A stretch of 64,000 nucleotides of DNA from Bolinopsis microptera (GCF_026151205.1 NC_087082.1:16647401-16711400), one strand, 5' to 3'; numbered from the stretch's first letter, positions 42,968-54,200 are shown. The notes: generated from the sequence alone by a model not told the origin. Numbers and translations are program-made.

Positions 42968-43639
42968 CAAAAAGTCCTCCAGTCTGGTCACCTGGAAAAA
43001 CAGGAAAACCAGGAACCCCTGAACTCTGGAGTGAGAAGAGGGAGAACACTGATACACGTAGCAATTGAACGACTATACGCAAACAAGATAGCCCGTCAGC
43101 AACTCCATTACTAGAATCTTAGCGCTACAGTTATACAAAGGACCAAAATCAGCACTCCACGAGAGCGTGAGACAGGAGTGCCAAAGATAAACCAAAGGAA
43201 CAACACACCAGGGTTCGAGTTTAATATCATCTCAACTCGATCCTCCTAAATACTAAAAGCACGACACAACCTCGAAGATCACCAGTGCAGGCCCGCTAGC
43301 ATAATGCGACCTGGTAGTTCCTCGAAGTAACGCACTACCTTTTCTGGGAGGGTGTTTCGACACCTAACTCCTAACGGGTTCTATGGAGTCTCTCGATGAC
43401 GGATCATTATGGCAGATAACCTTAGGGTCATCGCCGATCCACCGGGTCATAACTATGCTATGTCTTTTGGACGTACCGGGCTCTGCGAACCCCATGCCAA
43501 GCAGAGCAAACGGTACAAAGCCTGCAGTCCAAAGGAGCTCCATCAGACGTTAGCCACAAGGCGGACGTAGCCTCCTTGCTAATCCGGGGAGGTAGAGTGA
43601 GCGCCCTCGACCTAAAAAAAATATATATATATATATATA
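42968..43639 (+). mobile_element. Unclassified insert with A/AT-rich 3' tail
   Basis: This 670-base block is unlike the rest of the window and is richer in G+C. It starts AAGTCCTCCAGTCTGGTCAC and ends CCTCGACCTAAAAAAAATAT with an (AT)n run. The A-rich end suggests a retroposed SINE or LINE 3' end in plus orientation. The host sequence from ATAATTCTATATTGTATGAT (42857) to GAGCAA (42967) is duplicated after it. No ORF and no pol III boxes were convincing. Confidence 0.4.
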
Positions 43640-43668
43640 ATTCTATATTGTATGATGATACTTTGGTG

Positions 43669-45039
43669 GAATTAAGCCTCCGATCCTCTGTTGGGGTGTT
43701 CGATCAAAATTGGTTCATACAGCTCATTGGTATCCCTACGGGTGGATCACTATGTGTCCAAATCGCAAACATAGCAGTCTACTACCTAATGAACAAATGT
43801 GTTTATAGTAACCCAGAGCTCATGAAGAAGATCGTATCAGCCAGGCGTTACATTGACGACGGAGCAGGTTTGTTTGAGGGAACTACAGATGAGTTAAAAA
43901 TTTGGATTGCAGATGTCAACAAAGCACTCCTCCCCCATGGCCTAATCATTGATGAGTACCAAATAGAAGATCCTGGTAAATACGTATCTTTCCTTGACAT
44001 AATGTTCACTTTCGATTCCTTGGGCTCCCTCCAAACGGATTTGTTCATAAAGCAAACGGACTCTCGTTCATACCTACACTTTAAAAGCTCCCACCCAAAC
44101 CATATCTATTCCGGTATTGTATACTCTCAATGCCTTAGACTCAGAAGGATCATCAACTGCCAAGAACGCCTCAAAGGACACCTCGACAACCTCAAAAAAG
44201 CCTTCCTTGCTGCGTGTTACCCTAGGAAAATGGTTGAGAACATTAGTAATAAGGTTCTCAATTCAACAAGATCACTGTTACGCAAAGTTCAATCTCCTGA
44301 TGACCAGACATCTTTACACCTTCCAATCAGGGTCATATCTACTTATGGTAGTGATGATGATTTGGTGTCTGTGACTAAGAAGTATGAAGAACACCTCTCA
44401 AGAACAAGGAGTTTCAGTGAAAGTGACACTGTTGAAACATCCCAAGAGACCTCCTCAACAGCTTTCACGCCTAGGAAGAAAATATTCAGTTAGACCAAGA
44501 AAACAGGGCCAAGCCTAAAATCTCGCCTTGTCAAATTGAAAGAACTTGCTTTAGGAGCTAGACATGGTCCAACCAGCAAATGCCATATGCCAAGATGCAA
44601 ATGCTGCGAACTTGTCAAAGGCAGCCATGAATTCAAAGTTAACGGCGAGAAGGTTAAAGCTTCCCCTGGAAACTGCCTGAGTTACAACATCATTTATCTG
44701 TTCCAATGTAGTTTCTGTAGAAAAGCTTACGTCGGTCGCACTACTCGCTCTCTACGGGTTAGAACTGGAGAACATAGGGTCAAATATTATAAACTTTTAA
44801 ATGGTGATAAGGTAGATGAAACAAGTGATGAATATAGTTTGGGCTTACATTTGTTGGATCATGGTTTTAAACAAAGGGAGGATTTTAACAAAATTTTTTA
44901 TGTTTCAATTATTGATAATTCTAGTCCTAAAACTTTAGAAGTTCGTGAACATAAATATATTCAACAACTCAAGACTTTAAAACCTTTGGGAATAAACACT
45001 ATAAATCCTTTTGGCCTTCCGTTACTCCTAACATCTTAA
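43669..45039 (+). pseudogene. Penelope-like RT and GIY-YIG endonuclease, one nonsense codon
   Basis: The frame runs from GIPTGGSLCVQIANIAVYYL through RRYIDDGAG, a basic linker, and the Cys cluster PRCKCCELV to the GIY-YIG core (IIYLFQC, AYVGRTTRSLRVR, EHR). It ends at TAA 45037-45039. A single in-frame TAG (44491-44493) interrupts it; copy A has TAC there. Otherwise the frame is continuous, 5'-truncated before RT motif 4. The RT thumb and nuclease are thus present as two pieces, and RT motifs 1-3 are missing. Confidence 0.85.
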
Positions 45040-45249
45040 TTTTAATTATTATATAACCGTTTTAAGAGTGTTCAGATTTTTAAAGGAATTTTGGGTTTTA
45101 CTAACTTTTTACAATTTTTAGGCTTATGTCACTGAAGATGACGCCTTGCAACATGTTTGACGATAGCCTGTAAATTGATAGTTTGATCTCAGTATTTACA
45201 ACAAATCATCTAGCTTGATTGATTCAAAGGGAGAATTAAATTCCTCTGT
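43669..45249 (+). mobile_element. Penelope-like retroelement, copy B (5' truncated)
   Basis: The element starts at GGTGGAATTAAGCCTCCG right after ATGATACTTT and ends before TTAATTTCAG. The empty site ATGATACTTTAATTTCAG is seen at 42880-42897, so the target duplication is only about 2-3 T. The 5' truncation lies just before the RT GIPTG motif. It is nearly identical to copy A over the shared 1.48 kb. Confidence 0.85.
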
Positions 45250-45695
45250 TTAATTTCAGATTTGACATTTCGTCTCAGCAAAGTAACCATTTTAAATTAC
45301 ACTTTCAAGTTCTTGATATAGTCTTTTTCAGAGCAAGGATATCCCCATGCCCCCTGTCGTTTTATTACTTATTTGTTTAAACGAGTGATTTACCTTCATT
45401 TAAAGAAAATACTGAATCGTTCATTACCATTTTTCTATCAATAAACAAATTCAGGTGAATGGATAAATTATGCTACAGAGCATATTCTCAGAGGCTCTAG
45501 CATATGAGTATAAAAATAACACTACCACACTACCACAGTGTTATAAGAATAACACTACAACAGCGAACAAAAACGTGCTACAGTTAAGTAACAATTTTTA
45601 AACAATTAATTTCACCAAAGAGATAATGATGCTCTCTAACTCCTCCTTGTAGTTCTAAAATCAGATGTTATAATATTAAATATGGATACATTGTA

Positions 45696-46020
45696 TAAAA
45701 GCTGCAATGCTGAACCACTGTCAGAAAAAGTGGCCCGTAGTCGGTGGAGAATGTTAGGACATGTTTTGCGGGGTCCTATTGACGGACCAGCGTTTTCTTC
45801 CCTCATTTTTGCCATCAATACACTGGACTTATGTAAAAGAAATCTTTATTTGAATAATATCTTTGACCTGCATTATCTCCGTAATTTGAGTTATGACAAG
45901 AGATATTGGCGGAAATTGCAATGAAGTTTTTAATTTTTAGTTTTTGTTTTAGGGAAAGATTAGACTTGGGCGTTGTTTTTTAACTATCCCTTGTTTAGAA
46001 CTTTGATTTAATAAGATTTA
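45696..46020 (+). mobile_element. 5'-truncated LINE 3' end in C5
   Basis: It is flanked by perfect 10-base duplications ATACATTGTA (45686-45695 and 46021-46030). The frame 45682-45924 reads SRWRMLGHVLRGPIDG, then LDLCKRNLYLNNIFDLHYLR, then NLSYDKRYWRKL and a stop. Compared with C1 it lacks the GRRGRPQSN-encoding segment, an internal deletion that happens to keep the downstream RT end in frame. Confidence 0.75.
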
Positions 46021-46793
46021 ATACATTGTAAGAAAGGTCCAGCTGGGTCTCTCCCGACAGGGACCCTTCAAATCAGGAAGCCTTTCCCCAGACTAATAAC
46101 ACCTGGAAACATACACAACGACAAAAAGAAAAAGAAAACTCTCAGTATAGAAAGGGTATAACAAGTATAGAACCTGCACCATAATATACATACTAAAACA
46201 GCATCCTTTAAACTGTATATCTCATTATGTGAGGAATTGAATGTGAATATACCAACGAAATTGTCATGGAAGGAATCAGAGCCATATTGAGCGATTTAGA
46301 AGCTCAATTCACTTTCAAACAGAAACATCGGCTGAGGCCTAAAGCTTGCGCAAAATATGGCACAATACGAACTTTTGAACATCTTGGTAAATTTACCATC
46401 GGAAATTTATTGGAGCTATTCAGCTAGCTGGAAATATCTGTTCCGATATCAAGTGTGGAGGGTCTCTTATTAGAGTTGGATTTCTGGCATTGCAAATCAG
46501 GGGGCACCTCATCAATTAGCAGACAGTGCAAAGCAAATGAATTTTCTAGCGACTTTTATTCAGATATTAGGCATAAATAGTAGAATGATATACTTCAGTT
46601 GAAAATTATAACAATATCATACTGAACACCATATTATGTCTTCTCGACATATTACACAAAAACTATGACTAAAATTTACATACACATTGGATGATTATCT
46701 GAAGAAAATAGATGTTAGTTTTGAATACATAGCACATTGTTACACATACCATACTTCTTTAATACACTCATTCTGATGCCCAACATTTCTCAG

Positions 46794-47066
46794 ATTGCTG
46801 CTGTTCGCTTCGATCCCTCCGCAGGCACAATCATGGAGGAGTTCACCGAATACATCCTGCCTACTGGTCCGGTTTCGGCCGATGCTTCCAGACTGTCGCA
46901 TTACAAATGACTGAACAATTATCATGTAAAAATTACCTCAGCATGAGTGATGAGGAAGTAACTGAAATGTTTTTAAAATTGGGGATCGTCATGTTAGTTC
47001 TGACACCGGATTAACCGATTGGAGCGGAGAGTTGAAGATCAGTGGCAGCAGACTACCATCTAATTG
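46794..47066 (+). pseudogene. DEDDh exonuclease exon 2 (C5)
   Basis: The acceptor TTTCTCAG and donor GGTAAGT are kept, and the exon matches C2 more closely than C1 does. The frame reads IAAVRFDPSAGTIMEEFTEY, ILPTGPVSADASRLSHYK, stop. The downstream alternate frame MTEQLSCKNYLSMSDEEVTE is also present after a base change upstream. Confidence 0.55.
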
Positions 47067-47249
47067 GTAAGTATTTATAATTGTTACTTATTAGGTATTT
47101 ATTTGGAATTGATTTAATATGGATTTAAAGTTATTTTATTATGTAATAAAGTATAACATGAAAAGGTATGCTTGACTTAACGCAGTCATTACATGACTTC
47201 AAGCAATTCAAATCAATGATGTACAGTTTCGATTACAATTATAGTAACA

Positions 47250-47760
47250 TGGCTCCCGCCACACAGTCAGAGTTGGAAAGAAAGTTGTTGCAGAGGACTC
47301 CGTCAACAGAAGTATTGAAGAAGGAGCCACTCCTCCCGGATGGTGGTATTTGTGAGAGAGGTGACTTTGGCTGGCACAATCGTGCCCAAAACAATGCTCA
47401 ATCTGGTAAGTGATTTGTTTATCTCGAAAAATATTGCAAAATTAAACAGTCACACTCGACAGGATTTGTTATTTATCATTACTATAATACACGGGTATTG
47501 ATTCAAACATTTTTATAGTCCATATGATGCTGGTTGCAGAAAATTCCAATAAGGTAGTGGCCTTCAAAAGCTACTCCAGAATGTGTAGTTTACATGCCAG
47601 GAGCGGGTTGAAGCAACACAAAGGTGAGTGCAACAACTCTTTTAGTGGCTCTGCTAAAAGTATGGAGCCTGTCAGCATAGTCGACTGTTTGAAGAATGTA
47701 GTTTCTCGTGGTGGAAAGGTCACGTAGCCGATCGTGGATAATGACGGGAATACTTTAGAG
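47250..47760 (+). pseudogene. Mutator-like transposase core (C5)
   Basis: The exon A frame reads MAPATQSELERKLLQRTPST, EVLKKEPLLPDGGICERGDF, GWHNRAQNNAQS and ends at 47405. The GTAAGT intron ends at TATAG (47518). Exon B reads VAENSNKVVAFKSYSRMCS, HARSGLKQHKGECNNSFSGS and AKSMEPVSIVDCLKN, then a TAG in GGKVT* (47727). The first Cys of one CxxC became His (CSLHARSG) and the Gly at the splice became Val. Exon A here is the longest open version of the transposase N-terminal side. Confidence 0.6.
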
Positions 47761-47909
47761 GCAATAAAGATACTGGTAGTAAATCACCTATTGTTTGCAA
47801 ATCACCTATAGTTGCATACGTTATGACATAAAGTACAATAAATAGATTATTCGTGCAGAAGTTATATGACCTGGTCTGTTCGTTCAATACACTTTTTTAG
47901 GCTGCCGGA

Positions 47910-48310
47910 TTCAAGGATATGAAGATTTCGGAGATAGGAACCACACTATCAAAAATCTCTAAGCTTCTACAAATCTTCTCACAATCATCACAAGCACGAG
48001 CGTATTACCTCAAGCAGATGAAAGCTGTTTTGTACTATGGGAAAGATGCAACATGGGTCAGCCGATATTACAGTGTAAGTGTTACCATCGAGGTACATAA
48101 GTTCCCTTCAGGCATAACTCACTACTTAAATATATACACCTTACAGTATATATTTTCTTTCTTCTACATGCCCTTGTTGACCACAGCGGTGGGATCCATG
48201 ACGGATGCACAGACACTTGTGAAGGTGGTGTGGCGAAGAAGTTGTTTTGCAGGATTTCCATCGAGAAGATGCGGAAACTGCGAGATCTACTGGGCATGTG
48301 AGCTCTGATG
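47910..48310 (+). pseudogene. Transposase downstream exons (C5)
   Basis: After TTTTTTAG the frame reads AAGFKDMKISEIGTTLSKIS, KLLQIFSQSSQARAYYLKQM, KAVLYYGKDATWVSRYYS, then a GTAAGT donor. The next exon-like piece, after about 110 bases, reads GCTDTCEGGVAKKLFCRIS. It is the best version of this part, corresponding to 4580-4969 and 22010-22360. I cannot map the catalytic Glu with confidence. Confidence 0.45.
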
Positions 48311-48996
48311 GCTTACTCGCTTAGCAAGATGAAATCCACGACAGACTAGAGGTTTACTACCTTAGTCATAATTTTTAAACAGTTTAATTTCACCTTTTAA
48401 AATCGATGATAACTACATTAAGCATTAAAATGCAAGAATATATAAATATGACCCCAATAATTGTGCATACGTTTATTAAATAAAGTATTACTATTGTAAT
48501 CACTGATCTTAGCTCTCCTGTGATAAGTGATCTCGCGAAAAACATGTTACTGTAGATTGGTTTTTGGAATTCACTATTCAGTTAACAATACCAATATTTA
48601 CATTTACTTTATAAGGATTTAATCAGTTTATTTTAATTTATTCCTATAGCTTAAAACTCGTATTGTGACGACCATTTCCGTAATGAAGGGACTTGCAGTA
48701 GAGGTATATTGCAGTACATACACCTGTACCTTCGCGTGGTTTTGCAGCGTTTTGTTTCGCTATAGAATGCTGACAATTTTTATCAACAACCCTCGTTATA
48801 CTCGGACTTACACTAAAACTGTCCAACCCAAATCACCCCAAAGGAAGTTTACAAACCATTTAGCGCACCGTTTCCGCAACAAATCATATTACATATAATA
48901 ACGTTATTTGTTAATGAGGAAAAAAACTTAATCACCCCTAATCATCAAAGTTTTAATTATAAAATAAACCTTTTGGCTTAAAGATCAGGATTAAAT

Positions 48997-49200
48997 ATGG
49001 CACACCAAGGAGGAGAGATACCCGAGCATGTACCAGAACCAATCCTAGAGGCACCAATGAATCCACTGAGAAATGCTGCGCACAGGGCGGTTAACTTAAT
49101 GAGGATGCCTCCGAGATATACATAGAACAATGATATAGACATGTATATCCGACGATTCCAGAGTTATATGCAGGTAGCAGGGACAATGAACGAGTAAATG
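48997..49200 (+). pseudogene. Gag-like N-terminus (C5)
   Basis: The frame reads MAHQGGEIPEHVPEPILEAP, then NAAHRAVNLMRMPPRYT, then a stop (TAG) where C1 reads CAG. It continues NDIDMYIRRFQSYMQVAGTM and a frameshift. It shares the frameshift point with C1. Confidence 0.4.
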
Positions 49201-49679
49201 CTTTACTGTCTTTGCTCGACGATCCAACAATTATCGCCATTGTTTTGTTTAGTAACCTGTACAATTAGTTGATACGTTCAACAAAAACGGTTGTACGTTT
49301 ATTTTGATTCTGATTTCTTCATTACACATATTCAATGTTAATATAAAATAATAAACCTAACCGTTTTATCAAATACATGTATTTAATGTAATAAAATTAT
49401 TTCTAGTTGCCTTCAGCTTTATGATTTGTCCGTCCTATGAATGTTGATATATTTGTATGGCCCTGAGGGAACAGCACCACTGACATCAAATTTTCTCAGA
49501 CAATAAGATGAGTTCGGAAAATACACTGACTAGAGGACTAGTCTAAACAGGTTCTACAAGAGATCCAAAGATAGGAAAAAAGATAGGAACTGACTTCGTG
49601 TCAACTTTTGCGTACTCTGCCGTCTCCGCTCTTCTTTTACTCCCGGATAAAAAGGACAACACCTTTCCACGCCTCCTCA

Positions 49680-50400
49680 TCGGCGTACGGCGTGCATTTT
49701 CTGACTTCAAAATAATTCTGTCTTCATTTGAAGATATCAGTGTTACTGGTAGCGATTAGCAGCTAGGGGCAACACACACATGATAAACACCTTTATCTAA
49801 CTTAACAATATTGATTATCAGAAGAACTGAGCAGATACCTACTCATAAGTTTGACTGAAGAAGAAATTTTACAATTCGAACTTTTAAGATTTTGGGCCGA
49901 TAGGCAAAAAACTGTCCCAATACTCTCAAACATAGTAAGAATAGTGCATTGTATACCTGCCAGTAGTGCGGAAATTGAAAGAACCTGGTCGGCTGCAGGT
50001 TTAATTCTTTTTAGTCAGCGATCTAGGATGAATGTTAAGAATTTCAAATATACACTGTTTTGTTCTAAAAACTATGATTTTGTTTCCAACAAAAAAAGAT
50101 TGAGAGATCCATTGATTTCAGCAATAATTTATTGTTTATGTATTTACCTTAAATAAAATAATTGTATCAATTTGTCTCAACTTTTATTTGATAGCAGATA
50201 ATACCATAACAATATACCAACATCATTTGTTGAAGTTAAGTCTAAATTACCCAAATTAAGTACATGATCATATTCATATTTCATAGACCTCAATTTAGTT
50301 GGCCTTGATTTCACGGCTCACGCCGGCGTACGCCGCCGCCGCCGGTGTAATTTTAGTGAAACGCCGCCGTCGATCCATTTAGCCACGGCGGACAAGCCTG
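49680..50400 (+). mobile_element. Truncated hAT with right terminus CAAGCCTG
   Basis: Similarity to C1 stops at 49678, where GGCGTACGGCGTGC begins. The right end reads TTTAGCCACGGCGGACAAGCCTG; its reverse complement CAGGCTTG is a typical hAT-like terminus. A short CG-rich CGCCGCCGCCG run (50325-50345) lies near it. The left terminus is missing. Confidence 0.5.
49851..50156 (+). pseudogene. hAT transposase dimerisation domain, third family
   Basis: The frame reads EEILQFELLRFWADRQKTVP, ILSNIVRIVHCIPASSAEIE and RTWSAAGLILFSQRSRMNVK. 'P.SSAE.ER.WS..G.i....R..m' is the most recognisable hAT C-terminal motif. Only the last 100 residues remain, and the upstream catalytic domain is gone. It differs in sequence from the two other hAT pieces in the window. 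Confidence 0.85.
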
Positions 50401-50585
50401 AATCAAAATACCTGGAGCCTATCTAGTGCCTCTTACCTCCTACATAATGGGCAGGTTTTCGAAAATGTATTATAATTTATAAATTAATTAATTCATCAAT
50501 TTATCACTCAATTATTCAATGAATTTATCACTCAATTTACTGTCTCACCCAATCATTATATCACTTCCAGCTATGAATTCACAGA

Positions 50586-50858
50586 ACACACCCAACAGCG
50601 GTACAGAGAAACTATACACAGCATGACAGCAGGATAGGCTACACGTTCCCGACATATGTACACCTCCCGATAGAAATAAATCTCCAAAGACTGCATGAGA
50701 GTTCGGCAGGCATAAACTTCACCACAAGAGTGCAATGTTTTCCTGTGGTCGATGAAACGTCAGTTTCGTTTGTCCCAGTCGTCAGTGACGAAGAAAAAGA
50801 AGAAGAAAAAAAACTCCCGTTAGGAAGAAGATTTGCGTGTTTCACTAATTTATATTGA
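50586..50858 (+). CDS. Unknown 90-residue exon-like frame
   Basis: After a possible acceptor ATTCACAG (50577-50584) a 91-codon frame reads GYTFPTYVHLPIEINLQRLH, ESSAGINFTTRVQCFPVVDE, TSVSFVPVVSDEEKEEEKKL and ends in TGA. Its mix of beta-type and acidic-basic residues and higher G+C than the flanks look coding. I do not recognise it. The antisense frame is open too, so chance cannot be excluded. Confidence 0.3.
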   Translation, partial: THPTAVQRNYTQHDSRIGYTFPTYVHLPIEINLQRLHESSAGINFTTRVQCFPVVDETSVSFVPVVSDEEKEEEKKLPLGRRFACFTNLY

Positions 50859-51242
50859 CTGATATCGACCAAAAAGCTGGAATCTCGAACTTGAGGCTAG
50901 GGGGTCTCATCAAAATCCTTTTGAAATTGACTTATAGTTGTTGCTGATAGAGGGGGGGTAATATCAGTAAACATTTTAGCTTATAACTTGTATCTTATAG
51001 AGAATGAGCCACGCAAAGTTGACAATTCAAGACTACTCCATCGTGGAATGGAAAGTGCCGAATGTTAACTCATCTCCAATAGAGATTATTGAGACAAAAG
51101 TAACTTGATCGAAGATAAACTTAAAAGTGTATTCCGAATTTTCAATAAGCAAGTGGTGCTATCAACGCATCAACAAATTAGGGTAATAAAATGAATATCG
51201 ATGATATAATATAAAATTAAATTGCCATATCTTAACTCTTAA

Positions 51243-51517
51243 GGCCAGAGGGGGGGGGTAAATGCTAGAAAGAATTTACAAAACTCTGATTCTTTAAATA
51301 TATTCATTTTTTTATGACAAAAATTTTGCCGCCATGCACATATTTGTAACTGCTCAACTTTTTTTATAAATAATAATGAGGTTAACCAATTCTTACAAAA
51401 TTGACTAAACAACATTGAAGCTAATAAAATCAAGGTTAAGATGTTATTACACTCTAAGATTTTTTGTCATTTCGGTCAGCAAATGTTAAATCTAAATTAT
51501 AGATTCCCCAACTGGCC
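51243..51517. mobile_element. 275-bp MITE with TTAA target duplication
   Basis: TTAA stands at 51239-51242 and 51518-51521. The ends are GGCCAG then a G-run, and its reverse complement with a mismatch. A TTAA target is used by piggyBac and Kolobok elements. The terminal repeat is short, so the superfamily is uncertain. The G-run again marks one end. Confidence 0.55.
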
Positions 51518-52379
51518 TTAAAACGGGTTATAGGATTTTACTAACAAAAGAATAATTTCTTTAAGAGTTTGAGTTGGTACTGTGATTTTTTTATGAAAAT
51601 CTTTTCTTGCTGAACACCTGACTACCAAGCAACGAGATTTGAGATTTTCAAAGACGCGCACAAAGGAGTATTTTCAACCTATGTAATACAGAGATCCAGT
51701 ATAATGACAGATCATCATTATGCATGGTCTTCCAAGCTCGAAGTTTCTGCAAGCGGGTTTCAGACAAAGGTTATGTCTCTGCAAGCAGGTTGGAACTGAA
51801 GAAAAGAAAGAGTTTGGGAGAAGTGTTGTTTACTGTTAACTAACCAAAACCTGTATTCCTAATAAGCATGTTTATTTAGTACCTATGTGAGAACTACACC
51901 CGCTACTCAACATCGTCAGCTACTCAACATCAATCAGACATCAGTGACCTGGTCTCAGTTCGTGTGTTTGCAAGAACTATTTGTCTAATTAATGTTTATA
52001 TTTATTATTTGATCAAACCATTGTTTCACGGTCAATCATTAGAGTAGGAACAAATTAAACACGTACTGTGAGAAGACGACAAAAATGAAGAGTCAGAGGC
52101 TTCAAAACGGGAAGATGTTTGTAAGAGGTGATCTGTGCGCGTGGTCATGGATAGCAGCATTAATCCACTGCACTGGGGGTTTGTTTGTTTTCACATAAAA
52201 TTGGAATTTTCATTTATTTATAATTACCATTATAAACTATAATAAACTTGGCTAAAAAATATTCCCTATGGATGATAAGGGATGAAAGATATTATAGATA
52301 AATAAATTAAAGCTACACAAAGTTAATCGTCAAATTTTTTATTAATTTAGTCGTGATTTAGTATGTGTGATTTGACTTA
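51518..52379 (+). other. No gene seen
   Basis: AT-rich sequence. A few short frames such as one from ATG 52085 (MKSQRLQNGKMFVRGDL) are not convincing. No repeat of this segment is seen elsewhere in the window. Confidence 0.4.
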
Positions 52380-52699
52380 ATGCGACTTCAGCATCCAGCT
52401 GGTATCATTGCGATGTGGCCACAGAACTCTATCCGCCATAAGTCCTCCAATTTCTTTCAAGTCGTTGATACGACACAGGATTTTTCTGACCAGCAGGTCC
52501 CGCTCTTAGGTAAGTTTTCATGATTATCTGATCTACTAAAAAACCAACAAAACTCTGTTTTCAGAAAAGGATAGAGCCAAAAAGCCTCACAAAGAAATCG
52601 CAGACAGTTTTCAAAGAAAAAATTGTCTTTCTTTGCAGTTAAGAAGAAAGCCATCAAAGAAGTTCTGGTGATATTGTAAGTACTGAATACAGTAATATA

Positions 52700-52836
52700 C
52701 AGTAAAACGCCGATTTACTGCGGAGTTTAAAAATATAAGTGGTTATAAATGGGACAACGGTTGAGGGGGGAGGGGGTATCGGTATATCATACCAGGGTTT
52801 CCGGTAAATCGGGCGTGGTGAATCGTGGTTTTACTG
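52700..52836. mobile_element. 137-bp pogo/Tigger-like MITE
   Basis: The insert starts CAGTAAAACGCCGATTTAC, ends GTTTTACTG and is flanked by TA. Inner parts GATTTAC and GTAAATC also pair. CAGT.AAAC ends with a TA target are typical of pogo-like elements. It lies in an intron of the C6 exon series. Confidence 0.7.
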
Positions 52837-52929
52837 TATATAGAAACCTGCTATCATATAAGGAACATTTGTTGCCATTAAAAGTCTAGGTGTATTTCCT
52901 CTATCTTTTCTAAAATACATATCTATTAG

Positions 52930-53895
52930 AAAACCTGCAGTTGCAAGACCAGTGGCTCTGACCAGTGAAGGTGTAAGACCAGTGGCTCCGACCAGTGAAG
53001 TTGTAAGACCAGTGGAGTCGCCAGCTTCAGGGGAGACATTAGGACAATCTGTTCATGTAAACCAAGATAAGCCAAGTCCTACAGAAGACCTCCTCCGTAA
53101 GGATTTAGAGGTATGTTATTGTCATGTAATGGGTTTCCAGTTTGGGAAGAAAAAAAGGCTATACATTTGACTGGTCACTGGTCAGCTCTTGTCCCAGGCC
53201 AAGATTATTTTAAAATAGTTAGCGTATCCATCTTACTATATATAAAGCGAGACGACTTTATAACCGAACTGCGTGTCCTCTTCCAGATAGAATCTGTTCA
53301 TCACTCAGTTATATCCTACGTGGGCTACAAAATATGCGTCTTCCCCAAATCTGTGCACAGAAGGGTAGCTTTAGCGATTAGCGTATGCAACGATGTGGTC
53401 GAAAAACAGTCACCACTCTACACAGGGAACTTCAGCTACCAAGTCTCTCCCAAAAATTTGTGAAGCGATTAGGTTTGTTGAGGGATATATTTGCTAGGTC
53501 ATATTAATTGTGTGTCTTTTGAACCTAACAGTTCACACGCATACTCTTAAAATTCTCGAACTAGAATCTAGATCTCGAAAGATGATATCTTTATACCGCA
53601 ATACCACTTATGAGCTTATGTCATAAGTTATGTTGTTTCACATTAAAAAATATCAGGTAAATACAAGAAACGGAAACTTTCTTCGACAATCTGGAAACAA
53701 CAGAATGTCCGGCGTTTACGAAACAAAAAGAAACAGGCCATCCGGGCAGCTCGCTACAAAATGAGCGAGTATGACAGAGGAGCAGACCTCTGTCCTTTCA
53801 ACCAGGTCACCTTCCAAAAATACAACTTGGCCAAGAGTGTGGTCATTTATGACTTGGAAACTGCCGGATTACGTAGAGAGAATGATATACTCCAG
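52930..53895 (+). pseudogene. DEDDh exonuclease, N-terminal exons (C6)
   Basis: Exon 52930-53110 follows TCTATTAG and codes three near-copies of RPVAxTSExV (33-bp tandem), then HVNQDKPSPTEDLLRKDLE and a GTATGT donor. A possible exon at 53287-53463 reads SVISYVGYKICVFPKSVHRR and ends in TGA. Exon 53657-53895 follows TATCAG. It codes a Lys/Arg-rich stretch (RNKKKQAIRAARYKM), then NLAKSVVIYDLETAGLRREN, DILQ and a GTAAAA donor. VIYDLETAGL is the ExoI motif (DxE) of DEDDh nucleases. Joining DILQ to IAAVRF of exon 2 restores the usual 'DI.QIAAV' strand. Exon 2 itself is absent from C6. Confidence 0.6.
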
Positions 53896-54200
53896 GTAAA
53901 ATTTATAGCAATATCATACTGAACACAATATGTCTTTTCTACAAAATACGCAATCACTATGACTAAAATCTGCATACACATTGACTATCTAAGGTAGATA
54001 ACTTTATGCAGAACTTTAATACAGTTAAGTGTACGTTAATTAATATGGAGGAAGTTTAAATAATTTGGTGCATCATAATATACCATTAAAACTTACTGCC
54101 AAAACAGCATCCTTCAAACTTTATATATAAATATGCAAGAATTTGTGACCCTTTAAAATCGATAATAGCTACATTTAGCATTAAAATGCAAGAATATGAA

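Larger units (their letters stand above)
42829..49680 (+). mobile_element. Composite repeat, copy C5
   Basis: C5 begins with AAGTTATTAACCATATAATT (42846), as C3 does. It carries a 670-base unknown insert (42968-43639), the Penelope copy B and the LINE end. It then has the unit matching the 104-residue frame (46262-46578, stop at TAG near 46425), the exonuclease exon, transposase exons and gag-like start. It ends at 49678, where similarity to C1 stops. Confidence 0.6.
52380..54200 (+). mobile_element. Composite repeat, copy C6 (5' exons, internal deletion)
   Basis: C6 is the only copy with the exons upstream of the exonuclease exon 2. From GAATGATATACTCCAGGTAA (53880) onward it matches the intron sequence seen in C1 to C5. 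It then jumps at about 54000-54130 directly to the end segment CTTTAAAATCGATAATAGCT, so exon 2 and the transposase are deleted. The short frame MQEYEDPDDPETQGETLQL (54187) follows. Confidence 0.55.
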
